Shown here in pieces: positions 17,664-25,519 of a stretch of 64,000 nt of DNA. A model generated the notes under the pieces. That model had not been told where the DNA came from. It did not search any database and worked only from the letters and a program-made list of their open reading frames with translations. Both the position numbers and the translations under genes were made by a program. The stretch lies in contig CAYUWB010000003.1 of the NCBI GenBank assembly GCA_964448305.1, positions 1-64,000 on the forward strand, written 5' to 3'. Source of the DNA: Thioglobus_C sp964448305. GTDB lineage: Bacteria > Pseudomonadota > Gammaproteobacteria > PS1 > Pseudothioglobaceae. Each line of letters starts with the position of its first letter. Position 1 is the stretch's first letter.

Positions 17664-17771
17664 AACTTGCCGTATGTTGAGAATGATAATGAATTTTTTT
17701 TAAAGACCATTATTCCAAGCAGAAAAGCGACTAAGCAATATTTAGAGGTGATAAAAAATGAAAAAAAATAA
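17664..17771 (+). pseudogene. Remnant of a type II toxin gene (C-terminus only)
   Basis: An open frame without a normal start reads YVENDNEFFLKTIIPSRK and continues to a stop at 17769-17771, overlapping the antitoxin start by 14 nt. That ending resembles the C-terminus of small toxins paired with this type of CopG antitoxin. An in-frame stop at 17661-17663 and the thyA-phnA run immediately upstream leave no room for the rest of the toxin. It looks like a decayed toxin; a TTG-started 35-aa peptide is the alternative. Confidence 0.4.
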
Positions 17772-18033
17772 ACTAGATAAATACGAACAAGAAATTGAAG
17801 ATAGTATTAATGTCGATTTTTTAGATCCGGCTATCTCTGCTAAGCGCAAAGCTTTTATTCAGCAATCTGCAAAAAATACCTTTAAAAAAGATAAAAGAAT
17901 TAACATTCGATTGACAAGTAATGATTTGAACAACATCCAAATCAAAGCGGCAAAAGAGGGTTTGCCGTACCAAACTTTAATCTCTAGTATTATTCATAAA
18001 TATGCTAATGGTGAGTTAGGCTTGCGAGACTAA
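17758..18033 (+). CDS. CopG-type (ribbon-helix-helix) antitoxin, apparently orphan
   Basis: 91 aa, basic. The C-terminal half (KRINIRLTSNDLNNIQIKAA, then GLPYQTLISSIIHKYANG) is the ribbon-helix-helix fold of CopG-like antitoxins; the N-terminal tail (YEQEIEDSIN) would wrap the toxin. The ribosome site AGAGGTGA is good. The partner toxin upstream is reduced to its last codons. The 168 nt downstream holds only a 27-aa frame (18070-18153, MRLCDFLAIKDK...) that I cannot assign. The sequence TGAGAATGATAATGAA at 17677-17692 resembles a Fur box, but weakly. Confidence 0.75.
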   Translation: MKKNKLDKYEQEIEDSINVDFLDPAISAKRKAFIQQSAKNTFKKDKRINIRLTSNDLNNIQIKAAKEGLPYQTLISSIIHKYANGELGLRD

Positions 18034-18201
18034 TAAAAATTTCGGAAATTTTACGAATGAGTCTCAATCATGCGTTTGTGTGATTTTTTAGCAATTAAAG
18101 ATAAAGATATCCGAGCTAAGGCACGGCTTTTGATGAAGGCTAATAGCAAGTAATATAGAATATATTAATATAGTGCAGTTTCTAAGGCTAGACTGAATTT
18201 T

Positions 18202-19233
18202 TTATTTCCAAATATCAACTGTAATACCTCTTTCCCTTAGAGAGTCTGCTCTGTGCTCAATGTAGCGTTGAAAATTAGGCTGCTTTTTATGGGCACCAGT
18301 TAAGACATAGGCCATAATGCTGTGAAGGTGAAACTGTTTGAATTTTGCATCTTTTCGGATAATCTCAGTACCATCTGTATCAAAGAAAACAATTGCAGGC
18401 TTATAAGTAAGATTTAAGTCTTCATACCAATCTTTTGCGGTGGTTCTTTTTCCTGAAGGTGTTATCAGTTTTTCATCAGATAGTGCATTGAATCTTACGA
18501 CCTGCATTCTACCCAAATAGCCTTGAGTCTCTTCGAGTGGCATTAGATCTCTATGGAACTCGTTACACTCTTTGCAGTTAGGCTCTTCAAAGAAAACAGC
18601 CAAATGCTTTTGCGCCTTAAAGCGTTTATTTCGAGTAAGCATGTGTGGACCAGTACCAAACATAGGGTGTGCATTAAGTGGGCCTGTTGTGTCTTTCTTT
18701 AGGCTGCCAATATAGCTTGCATAGGATTGGTTGAGGTAGAGCTTTTTGGAGATATAATCTAGCGTTGAATGCATTTTATCAATAGACTGATATCCGTTTA
18801 ATCTGAGCAATATTTTGCCTTCACTATCTAAAAATAATAGCGTTGGTGTGAACTGTACTTTCATATGAGCAGAAAATTCTTTTTCAGAATACTCGTCACC
18901 ATTCCAATCGATCAAGTCGCGATCACCCCACATGTTGGTTTCGATAACATCAAAGTCTTTTTGAAGTTTGGCAACGAGTTTTTCATCATGAAAATTATCT
19001 TCTACTAATTTGGCGCAGTAGGGACAGCCATTTTGATGAAAGTAGATCATCACGTGGCGATCTTCATCAGCTGCTTCTTCTAAGTCTTCAGAGAAATCCA
19101 TAAACGTAGTCTTAAACCAATTAGGTAAAACCTCTACCGGATTAGCACCTAAAAACTCGCCTTGCTTAACACCTTCCGCGGCAATCGATGGCTGGAATAA
19201 TAGTAAAGAAAAAATTAGATAGATAAAACGCAT
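18202..19233 (-). CDS. Periplasmic protein with two thioredoxin-fold domains
   Basis: 343 aa with signal peptide (to about 19). Domain 1 has NGCPYCAKL, with a CPYC glutaredoxin-like site at 70-73 and cis-Pro in VQFTPTLLFL. Domain 2 has PNCKECNEF (CKEC, 220-223) and KPAIVFFDTDG. Both keep redox cysteines, so it could act as a two-site reductase or oxidase, similar to SoxW-type thioredoxins of sulfur oxidisers; the partner is unknown. No sox gene is in the window. It is transcribed on its own, with the Cas6-like gene upstream on the same strand (78-nt gap). Confidence 0.82.
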   Translation of the reverse strand: MRFIYLIFSLLLFQPSIAAEGVKQGEFLGANPVEVLPNWFKTTFMDFSEDLEEAADEDRHVMIYFHQNGCPYCAKLVEDNFHDEKLVAKLQKDFDVIETNMWGDRDLIDWNGDEYSEKEFSAHMKVQFTPTLLFLDSEGKILLRLNGYQSIDKMHSTLDYISKKLYLNQSYASYIGSLKKDTTGPLNAHPMFGTGPHMLTRNKRFKAQKHLAVFFEEPNCKECNEFHRDLMPLEETQGYLGRMQVVRFNALSDEKLITPSGKRTTAKDWYEDLNLTYKPAIVFFDTDGTEIIRKDAKFKQFHLHSIMAYVLTGAHKKQPNFQRYIEHRADSLRERGITVDIWK

Positions 19234-19311
19234 ACTTCTCCCCAGTGAGTATGTTGATAAATAGTTTGATTGTAATACTAAAGTTGGCTTAATGCAAGAT
19301 TGGGTTTCTAT

Positions 19312-19983
19312 TTAAACTGCATCAACACTTTCAATGCCTTTTTGTGGTACAAACAATCCACAGCCTAATAGGCGGTGTTCGCCAATGCCTTGCTCTTGTA
19401 GTTTGACAGATTCTGATTTGCGTAGATCGGCCACCATTAAAGAGCGCGTATGGATAACACCTTCAGGGGTATGGATTTTTCGCTCTAAGCCTGCCATCAT
19501 TTTTTTTGGTTGAATGCCGAGTGCTTGTAGTTGATCAAAAGAAGTTTGCAAAAAAGCTTCTTCGCTATCGTTTTCAACGCAAGCAACATATTTAGCGAAT
19601 ACGATTTGCATATCGCTCATAAGCTTTGGTTCTAAAGATTTAACAATTTTAATTTGATATTCGTCCAAATTAAGCGTTTTTCCAACCAACGATTGAATGT
19701 CATCTAGTTTTTCTTTAGGGATGCGTATGCTTAATTTTGAGCGCTTAGAAGGGTAATAAAAACCAGATTCGTGATCTTGCTCCCAGCCGTTGCCGTCAGC
19801 TACACTAATATCATGAATGCCTGCATTAACCTCGGCTAGCCAAGGCAATTCATTGAGTAGTGCTTGCGAAAGTAAGTAGGCGTGATCAATCGGCAATACT
19901 TTAGAATGAATATTAAACACAGCATCTTGCACATCGTCAGGAAGCGTAAAATGTTCTTCTTTAATATCTTCTTGCCAAAACAT
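19312..19983 (-). CDS. Orphan Cas6/Cmx6-like RAMP protein
   Basis: 223 aa. It matches the pattern of the Cas6 family described for type I-MYXAN systems (Cmx6): N-terminal DDVQDAVFNI, PIDHAYLLSQAL with a histidine (His34) where Cas6 enzymes put the catalytic one, NGWEQD, SRLxxRxP-like KLSIRIPKEKL, HTRSLMVADL, and the C-terminal glycine-rich RAMP loop GEHRLLGCGLFVPQKG (201-216). Cas6 cuts CRISPR precursor RNA at a hairpin. No CRISPR array or other cas gene is in the window, so its RNA target must be different or distant. It is divergent from rnc (74-nt gap). Confidence 0.82.
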   Translation of the reverse strand: MFWQEDIKEEHFTLPDDVQDAVFNIHSKVLPIDHAYLLSQALLNELPWLAEVNAGIHDISVADGNGWEQDHESGFYYPSKRSKLSIRIPKEKLDDIQSLVGKTLNLDEYQIKIVKSLEPKLMSDMQIVFAKYVACVENDSEEAFLQTSFDQLQALGIQPKKMMAGLERKIHTPEGVIHTRSLMVADLRKSESVKLQEQGIGEHRLLGCGLFVPQKGIESVDAV

Positions 19984-20057
19984 GAGGATTACGAGCTATA
20001 AATTTATAATAGCGCTAATTATAAACACATTAAACGCATTAAAACCCAATACAAGTA

Positions 20058-20723
20058 ATGGATAAATTACAGCAAAAAATTAATTATCAGTTTAAAGATG
20101 TTGCTTTACTAAAGTTGGCACTCACGCATCGCTCTATGGGTAAGAACAATAATGAGCGCTTAGAGTTTTTAGGTGATAGTATTTTAGGCCTGGTGATTTC
20201 TCGTGAACTTTATAAGCGTTTTAGTCATGTTGATGAAGGTAAATTATCTCGCTTACGCTCCCATTTAGTTAGAGGGCAAACGTTGGCACAACTTGCCGCT
20301 GATTTAGAATTATCCGACATCCTTATTTTGGGTTCGGGTGAGTTAAAGAGTGGCGGTTTTAGACGTGAATCAATACAAGCGGATGCGGTTGAAGCAATTT
20401 TTGGCGCCATACTTTTAGATGCGGACCTTGAAACTGCTAATAGTGTTATCTTGGATTTGTACCAGAATTTATTGGATGATATTAATCCGAATGATTCTCT
20501 TAAAGACCCTAAAACTCAGTTGCAAGAATACTTACAAAAGCGTGGCAATACCTTGCCAACATACGAATTGGTTAAAACCGTAGGCAAAGACCATAACGCC
20601 GTGTTTACTGTGAATTGTTCTTTGCAAGATCAGTCTATACAAGTTGAACAATCAGCAAAAAGTATTAAAAGAGCTGAGCAATCTTGTGCTCAAATTTTGT
20701 TAGACAAGTTAATTTCCCTATGA
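20058..20723 (+). CDS. rnc: Ribonuclease III
   Basis: 221 aa. Double-strand-specific RNase for rRNA and mRNA processing. The N-terminal endonuclease domain has NERLEFLGDSILGLVIS (signature with the catalytic acidic residues) and DAVEAIFGAILLD; the C-terminal dsRBD starts at DPKTQLQEYLQ. It overlaps era by ATGA. The operon rnc-era-recO-pdxJ-acpS is the classical order, minus lepB, which here is 10 kb upstream. Confidence 0.97.
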   Translation: MDKLQQKINYQFKDVALLKLALTHRSMGKNNNERLEFLGDSILGLVISRELYKRFSHVDEGKLSRLRSHLVRGQTLAQLAADLELSDILILGSGELKSGGFRRESIQADAVEAIFGAILLDADLETANSVILDLYQNLLDDINPNDSLKDPKTQLQEYLQKRGNTLPTYELVKTVGKDHNAVFTVNCSLQDQSIQVEQSAKSIKRAEQSCAQILLDKLISL

Positions 20724-21604
20724 GTTTTCAAGCTGGATTTATTGCTGTTATTGGGCGTCCAAATGTGGGTAAGTCAACACTCATTAACGAGTTGATTGGT
20801 CAAAAGCTATCCATTACTTCACATCGGCCTCAAACCACACGACACCGTATCCATGCGATTGACACGCGTGATGATTATCAGATGGTGTTTGTGGACACGC
20901 CAGGCATTCACATGGGTAACAAAAAAGCCATTAACTCTTATATGAACCGAGCCGCAAGCTCAAGCATTAAAGATGTGGATATGATTCTTTGGTTGGTTGA
21001 AGCTGATAAATGGACCAAAGAAGATTCTCGCGTTCTGGAGCATGTATCCCAAGTTGATGTGCCTGTGATTATGTGTATTAATAAAATCGATAATTTAAGA
21101 ACAGCACAAGATGTGCTGCCATTTTTAGAAAAAGTTGGGCAAAAATACCAACCAACAGAGCTATTCCCATTATCAGCTTTTAGTAAAAAAGACACCGGCT
21201 CTTTAAGAGAGCTGATCTTAAAATACCTGCCAGAACAAGATCTGATTTTTGATCCTGATTTTATTACCGATCGCTCTGAAAAGTTTGTTGTGGCCGAATT
21301 TATCAGAGAAAAGTTAATGCGCCACCTGGCAGATGAGCTACCCTACGATCTAACGGTTGAGATTGAGCAATACAAGTTAGATGGAAATATGCAACGTATT
21401 TCAGCGCGTATTTTTGTTGACAAGGCTTCACAAAAAAATATCGTGATTGGTAACAAAGGTGAGATGCTCAAATTGATTGGCACTGAGGCCAGACAAAGTA
21501 TCGAGGGCTTTTTAGATCGAAAGGTTTTTCTCAAGCTGTGGGTTAAAGTTTCAAGTGGATGGTCAGATGATAAGCGAGCACTTGCATCGCTAGGCTATGA
21601 TTAA
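20720..21604 (+). CDS. era: GTPase Era
   Basis: 294 aa from the ATG at 20720, preferred over an upstream in-frame ATG (20684) inside rnc, because it gives the ATGA overlap and the family's usual N-terminus. G1 is GRPNVGKSTL, G3 DTPGIH, G4 NKID. The C-terminal KH domain contains IVIGNKGEMLKLIGTEAR. It binds the 3' end of 16S rRNA in 30S assembly. Next to RNase III in the same transcript. Confidence 0.97.
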   Translation: MSFQAGFIAVIGRPNVGKSTLINELIGQKLSITSHRPQTTRHRIHAIDTRDDYQMVFVDTPGIHMGNKKAINSYMNRAASSSIKDVDMILWLVEADKWTKEDSRVLEHVSQVDVPVIMCINKIDNLRTAQDVLPFLEKVGQKYQPTELFPLSAFSKKDTGSLRELILKYLPEQDLIFDPDFITDRSEKFVVAEFIREKLMRHLADELPYDLTVEIEQYKLDGNMQRISARIFVDKASQKNIVIGNKGEMLKLIGTEARQSIEGFLDRKVFLKLWVKVSSGWSDDKRALASLGYD

Positions 21605-21626
21605 CTCCCAAGCAAGGCTTGGGAGT
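21604..21626. other. Hairpin between era and recO
   Basis: Perfect 9-bp stem ACTCCCAAG/CTTGGGAGT with a 5-nt loop, starting at the last base of the era stop codon and 8 nt before recO. No T-run follows, so it is not a classic terminator. It could be an mRNA processing or stability element within the rnc operon. Confidence 0.7.
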
Positions 21627-21634
21627 GAATACAC

Positions 21635-22327
21635 ATGACTAAAATTGATCTAACATCGGCTTTTTTGATCCATCGAAGAGCTTACAAAGACAATTCATTA
21701 TTGTTAGATTTTTTAACCTTAGAGCATGGCAAGATTCGTCTGATTGGCAGAGGGGTTCGACAAGCCAAAGCCAATATTCAAATGTTCCAACATTTACGCA
21801 TTTCTTATGCGGGCAAAGGTGAGCTTAAAACATTAACGCATTGGGAGGTGGATGACGTACCCAGACAGATTAAAGGCGAAGCACTTATTTTGTGTTTGTA
21901 TGTGAATGAATTGATTACACGTTTGATTCATGAGCATGATACTCATCCTCAGATTTTTGATTTATACCAACAGCTTGTTACTCAGATGAGTAATTTAGAG
22001 CAAAAACAGCAATATTGGTTATTAAGGGTTTTTGAAAATAGCCTGTTATCAGAGTTGGGTTATGGGCTGGATTGTTCTGTTGATGTGAATGGTGAGTTAA
22101 TCCACATAGATAAAAATTATAGTTACCAACCTCAGCTTGGATTTTCTGAGCAGGGCGATGGTAAAATATCGGGAAAATTGCTAAATTTATTATCATCTGA
22201 GTGTTTAGATAATGCACCCAATGATCAGCAATTAAAAGCGTGTCGTAATTTAAATAGACAACGTCTAAACGTGTTGTTAGGCGACAAACCATTAAAAAGT
22301 CGTGAGTTATTTTTTACCAAAGATTGA
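21635..22327 (+). CDS. recO: DNA repair protein RecO
   Basis: 230 aa. RecO loads RecA at gaps with RecFR. The N-terminal OB-fold (AFLIHRRAYKDNSLLLDFLT, then GKIRLIGRGVRQAK) and the helical C-terminal domain (ELGYGLDCSVDVNG) are recognisable. The zinc-finger cysteines of some RecO proteins are absent, as in many gammaproteobacteria. Follows era in the same operon; pdxJ starts 8 nt downstream. Confidence 0.93.
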   Translation: MTKIDLTSAFLIHRRAYKDNSLLLDFLTLEHGKIRLIGRGVRQAKANIQMFQHLRISYAGKGELKTLTHWEVDDVPRQIKGEALILCLYVNELITRLIHEHDTHPQIFDLYQQLVTQMSNLEQKQQYWLLRVFENSLLSELGYGLDCSVDVNGELIHIDKNYSYQPQLGFSEQGDGKISGKLLNLLSSECLDNAPNDQQLKACRNLNRQRLNVLLGDKPLKSRELFFTKD

Positions 22328-22335
22328 GTTAGTTT

Positions 22336-23061
22336 ATGAGTATATTTTTAGGCGTTAATATTGATCATATCGCCACCATTAGAGAGGCTAGAGGTACAAA
22401 CTACCCTTCACCTATAGAGGGAGCTTTGTTGTGCGAAAAATCGGGTGCCGACAGTATTACGCTACATTTGCGTGAAGACAGACGACACATTCAAGATCGT
22501 GACGTTGAAATTTTGCGTGATCAGCTAACAACCAAGATGAACCTTGAAATGGCAGCTACCGATGAGATGGTCGGCATTGCTGCAAAAATAAAACCTGAGG
22601 ATTGTTGTTTAGTACCTGAGAAGCGTGAGGAGCTTACCACTGAGGGCGGACTTGATGTTGCTTCACAAATACCAAGAATGCGTGATGTTTGCACGCAATT
22701 GGCTGATTCAAATGTGATTGTATCGCTTTTTATTGATGCGCAAAAAGATCAAATTGATGCTGCTAAAGAGTGTGGGGCGCCCGTGATTGAACTGCATACT
22801 GGGCATTATGCTGATACTACTGATGATGAACAAGAAAAAGAGTTTGAGCGTATTAAAACCATGGCGACTTACGCACATTCCATTGGCCTACAAGTGAATG
22901 CAGGACACGGATTAACCCTAGAAAATACAACAGCAATCGCCCAATTACCTGAAATTGTAGAGCTTAACATTGGCCATTCTATTATTGCCAGAGCAGTATT
23001 TATTGGTCTTGAAGCAGCGACCCGTGAGATGAAAAACCTAATGCTGGAGGCGAGAGCATGA
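22336..23061 (+). CDS. pdxJ: Pyridoxine 5'-phosphate synthase
   Basis: 241 aa TIM-barrel that makes PNP from deoxyxylulose phosphate and 3-amino-2-oxopropyl phosphate. Motifs: GVNIDHIATIREARGT at the N-terminus, HLREDRRHIQDRD, VSLFIDAQKDQIDAAKE, ELHTGHYA, VNAGHGLTLEN, and ELNIGHSIIARA. It overlaps acpS by 4 nt. With serC in the window, the DXP-dependent B6 pathway is likely present. Confidence 0.97.
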   Translation: MSIFLGVNIDHIATIREARGTNYPSPIEGALLCEKSGADSITLHLREDRRHIQDRDVEILRDQLTTKMNLEMAATDEMVGIAAKIKPEDCCLVPEKREELTTEGGLDVASQIPRMRDVCTQLADSNVIVSLFIDAQKDQIDAAKECGAPVIELHTGHYADTTDDEQEKEFERIKTMATYAHSIGLQVNAGHGLTLENTTAIAQLPEIVELNIGHSIIARAVFIGLEAATREMKNLMLEARA

Positions 23062-23486
23062 TTTATGGCGTAGGCACAGATATTATTAATATTGAGCGCG
23101 TTGCACACATTCTTGAAAAAAATAAAGAGGGCTTTGTTAGGCGTGTACTATCAGAACACGAGCAAGCTTTGTTTGCTAATAAAGGTGACAGCGCATCCTA
23201 TTGCGCTAAGCGTTTTGCTGCAAAAGAAGCTTTTGCAAAAGCACTAGGTACCGGCATTGGCAAGATTGTCAGCTTTCAAGATTTAACCGTTAGAAACAAC
23301 GACGAGGGTAAACCTTATTTTATTCCAAGTGAAAAATTACGCTTATTTTTGGTTAATAAAAATATTAAGCATGCGCACTTGAGCTTGTCTGATGAGAAAT
23401 ACAACGCTGTGGCTTTCGTGGTGTTAGAATCAGGTGTTAAAGAACAAAAAGATTCGGTTGAATCTCAATACAATACGACGTTTTAA
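23058..23486 (+). CDS. acpS: Holo-[acyl-carrier-protein] synthase
   Basis: 142 aa. It transfers 4'-phosphopantetheine from CoA to ACP. GVGTDIINIERVAHIL carries the Mg-binding Asp, and RFAAKEAFAKALGTGIG the second site; HAHLSLSDEKYNAVAFVV closes the domain. A 16-residue polar tail extends beyond the usual 126 residues. Last gene of the rnc operon; its stop codon directly abuts the stop of the convergent gene at 23487. Confidence 0.96.
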   Translation: MIYGVGTDIINIERVAHILEKNKEGFVRRVLSEHEQALFANKGDSASYCAKRFAAKEAFAKALGTGIGKIVSFQDLTVRNNDEGKPYFIPSEKLRLFLVNKNIKHAHLSLSDEKYNAVAFVVLESGVKEQKDSVESQYNTTF

Positions 23487-23801
23487 TTAGTTGATATACT
23501 GGCCGTAACCTGCTTTATTCGCTTCGTGTTTAGTGCCCATACATCCGTACTTTGTGGCAGTCTGGTAGCCAGAAATCGCTAATGGATTCTGCTCAAGAAC
23601 AGCAATTGGTGTTCTATCCATGTCGAATCTTTTAAGACCTTTGTTCATTTGTTTAATACCAGCATGGTTTAAACCTGCACAATTTTCATTGTAGTATTTG
23701 ACCGCACCAACCACGACCAGCATCTCATTTGGAGATAGGGCTTGTGCTGATAGCGTTGAACTAAGTAGAGTAATGGCTAATATTTTTTTCATATTGCGCA
23801 T
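23487..23801 (-). CDS. Small exported protein of unknown function
   Basis: 104 aa (101 aa if translation starts at the Met encoded at 23792, which gives a more standard signal peptide MKKILAITLLSS...AQA). The mature part, about 80 residues, contains two cysteines (NENCAGLNH and KYGCMGTK) that could bridge, and the sequence YGQYIN at the end. I do not recognise the family. It is convergent with acpS with no gap between the two stops, and is separated from ubiG upstream by 48 nt on the same strand. Confidence 0.6.
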   Translation of the reverse strand: MRNMKKILAITLLSSTLSAQALSPNEMLVVVGAVKYYNENCAGLNHAGIKQMNKGLKRFDMDRTPIAVLEQNPLAISGYQTATKYGCMGTKHEANKAGYGQYIN

Positions 23802-23849
23802 TATACGCTATTCTATATTAGAAGTCAATAATATAGATTTGACACAAGG

Positions 23850-24545
23850 TTAATTGTTGTAGTGACATAGGTAATTAACACTGACATCATCTTCTAATTT
23901 ATAAACCTTGGTAAAAGGGTTGTAAGTCATTCCAATCATGCTTTTTAAGGTTAGTCCTGAGCTTCTGGCCCATTCGTCCATTTCAGCAGGTTGGATGAAT
24001 TTATCCCAATCATGAGTGCCTTGAGGTAATAGTTTGAGTACATATTCTGCACCGACAATAGCAAATAAATAAGATTTTGGATTGCGATTAATCGTAGAAA
24101 AGAAAACTTGCCCACCAGGTTTTACCAATTTAGCACAGGCTTTAATAATAGAGCTTGGATCAGGCACATGTTCTAGCATTTCAAGGCAAGTAACCACGTC
24201 AAATTTTCCAGCATGTTTTTCAGCAAATTCTTCAACAGGGATTTTTTGATAATCTATATCAAAACCGGATTCAAGTAAGTGTAACTTAGCCACCTCTAAA
24301 CCTGCTTCTGCCATATCAATACCAGTGACTTTAGCGCCTTCGTTAGCCATGGATTCACTTAAGATGCCACCACCACAGCCAACATCCAAAATAGTTTTGT
24401 CTTTTAAGCCATAGCAATGCTCTTTAATATAGTTAAGTCTTAATGGATTAATATCGTGCAGAGGTTTAAACTCTGAGTTTTTATCCCACCAGCGTGAAGC
24501 CAATGCGGCAAACTTATCAACCTCGTTAAAATCTACATTGCTCAT
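23850..24545 (-). CDS. ubiG: Ubiquinone biosynthesis O-methyltransferase
   Basis: 231 aa SAM-dependent methyltransferase for both O-methylations of ubiquinone. FAALASRWWDKNSEFKPLHD and INPLRLNYI are the UbiG N-terminal signature; DVGCGGGILSESMA is the SAM motif; FFSTINRNPKSY and HDWDKFIQPAEM follow. It overlaps the upstream bcp copy by ATGA, so they are co-translated. Ubiquinone points to aerobic or nitrate respiration. Confidence 0.96.
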   Translation of the reverse strand: MSNVDFNEVDKFAALASRWWDKNSEFKPLHDINPLRLNYIKEHCYGLKDKTILDVGCGGGILSESMANEGAKVTGIDMAEAGLEVAKLHLLESGFDIDYQKIPVEEFAEKHAGKFDVVTCLEMLEHVPDPSSIIKACAKLVKPGGQVFFSTINRNPKSYLFAIVGAEYVLKLLPQGTHDWDKFIQPAEMDEWARSSGLTLKSMIGMTYNPFTKVYKLEDDVSVNYLCHYNN

Positions 24546-24991
24546 AGCGCTTGTACAGCCTCTAACACTTCGTCAACGTGACCACCAACTGCAACTTTAT
24601 CCCAAGATTTTAAGATATCACCATCAGCATTAATAATAAATGTTGAGCGCACAATGCCCATTTTCTCTTCACCATTTCTTGACTTTAGTTGCCAAGCACC
24701 GAATGCCTCACAGAGTGCACCATCTTCGTCAGCAATTAATTCAAATGGAAATGATTGCTTTTCTTTAAATTTCTCATGACTTGCTATGCTGTCTTTTGAA
24801 ACACCGTACACAATTGTATTGGCATTAACGAACGCTTCATAATTATCTCTAAAATCTTGACCTTCAAGCGTACAACCTGAGGTTGCATCTTTAGGATAGA
24901 AATACAAAACAATATTGTGCCCCTCGGTGTCGGGAATACTTACAGTTAAGTTGCTTGTTGCTTTGCAGTTGGTTGGTTGAACTTTATTCAT
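24542..24991 (-). CDS. bcp: Bcp/PrxQ-type peroxiredoxin (copy 1)
   Basis: 149 aa. It reduces hydroperoxides with a peroxidatic cysteine, here Cys40 in DATSGCTLEG; the usual TPGCT reads TSGCT. The neighbouring resolving cysteine of E. coli Bcp (five residues on) is absent; Cys9 or a distal Cys (LCEAFG) might substitute. Near-identical in layout to copy 2, from which it is separated by 34 nt. Coupled to ubiG by ATGA overlap. Confidence 0.93.
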   Translation of the reverse strand: MNKVQPTNCKATSNLTVSIPDTEGHNIVLYFYPKDATSGCTLEGQDFRDNYEAFVNANTIVYGVSKDSIASHEKFKEKQSFPFELIADEDGALCEAFGAWQLKSRNGEEKMGIVRSTFIINADGDILKSWDKVAVGGHVDEVLEAVQAL

Positions 24992-25025
24992 TTTTAAGGT
25001 TTAAATTATTAAAGGGTTTATTTTA

Positions 25026-25475
25026 TCATAGAGACTGAACCGCTTCCAAGACCTCATTAACATGGTTTTTTACTCTTACTTTATCCCAAGATTTAAGGAT
25101 ATCACCATTAGGGCTAATGATAAAGGTTGAGCGCACAATACCCATATACTCTCTACCCATGAATTTCTTTAATTGCCATACGCCAAACGCCTCACACAGT
25201 TTGCCGTCTTCATCAGAGATTAGTTCAAATGGAAAGGCTTGTTTGGCTTTAAATTTCTCGTGTTTTTTCATGTCGTCTTTTGATACACCATACACAACCG
25301 AGTTTGCGTCAACAAATGCTTGATGATTGTCTCTAAAGTCTTGACCTTCTGTAGTGCAGCCTGGGGTTGCGTCTTTTGGGTAAAAATATAGAACGATGTT
25401 ACGTTCTTGTGTGTCAGGAATGCTAACGTTTAAATCGCTAGTAGCAGAGCAGGTAATTGGTTGAACTTTGTTCAT
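25026..25475 (-). CDS. bcp: Bcp/PrxQ-type peroxiredoxin (copy 2)
   Basis: 149 aa, a tandem paralogue of the next gene with the same length. It keeps the canonical TPGCTTEG around Cys40 and FMGREYMGIVRSTF. The N-terminus (MNKVQPITCSATSDL) and C-terminus (VLEAVQSL) match copy 1 closely, so the pair arose by duplication and has diverged at the active-site proline and at the loop before GIVRSTF. Divergent from lepA with a 44-nt gap. Confidence 0.93.
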   Translation of the reverse strand: MNKVQPITCSATSDLNVSIPDTQERNIVLYFYPKDATPGCTTEGQDFRDNHQAFVDANSVVYGVSKDDMKKHEKFKAKQAFPFELISDEDGKLCEAFGVWQLKKFMGREYMGIVRSTFIISPNGDILKSWDKVRVKNHVNEVLEAVQSL

Positions 25476-25519
25476 TGCTTGTATAATGGTGTGTTTAAAA
25501 ATTCCATTTTATCATCTAG

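Noticed and set aside
17677..17692. Fur box before the CopG antitoxin
   Set aside because: TGAGAATGATAATGAA matches only part of the consensus, and it overlaps the toxin remnant's codons.
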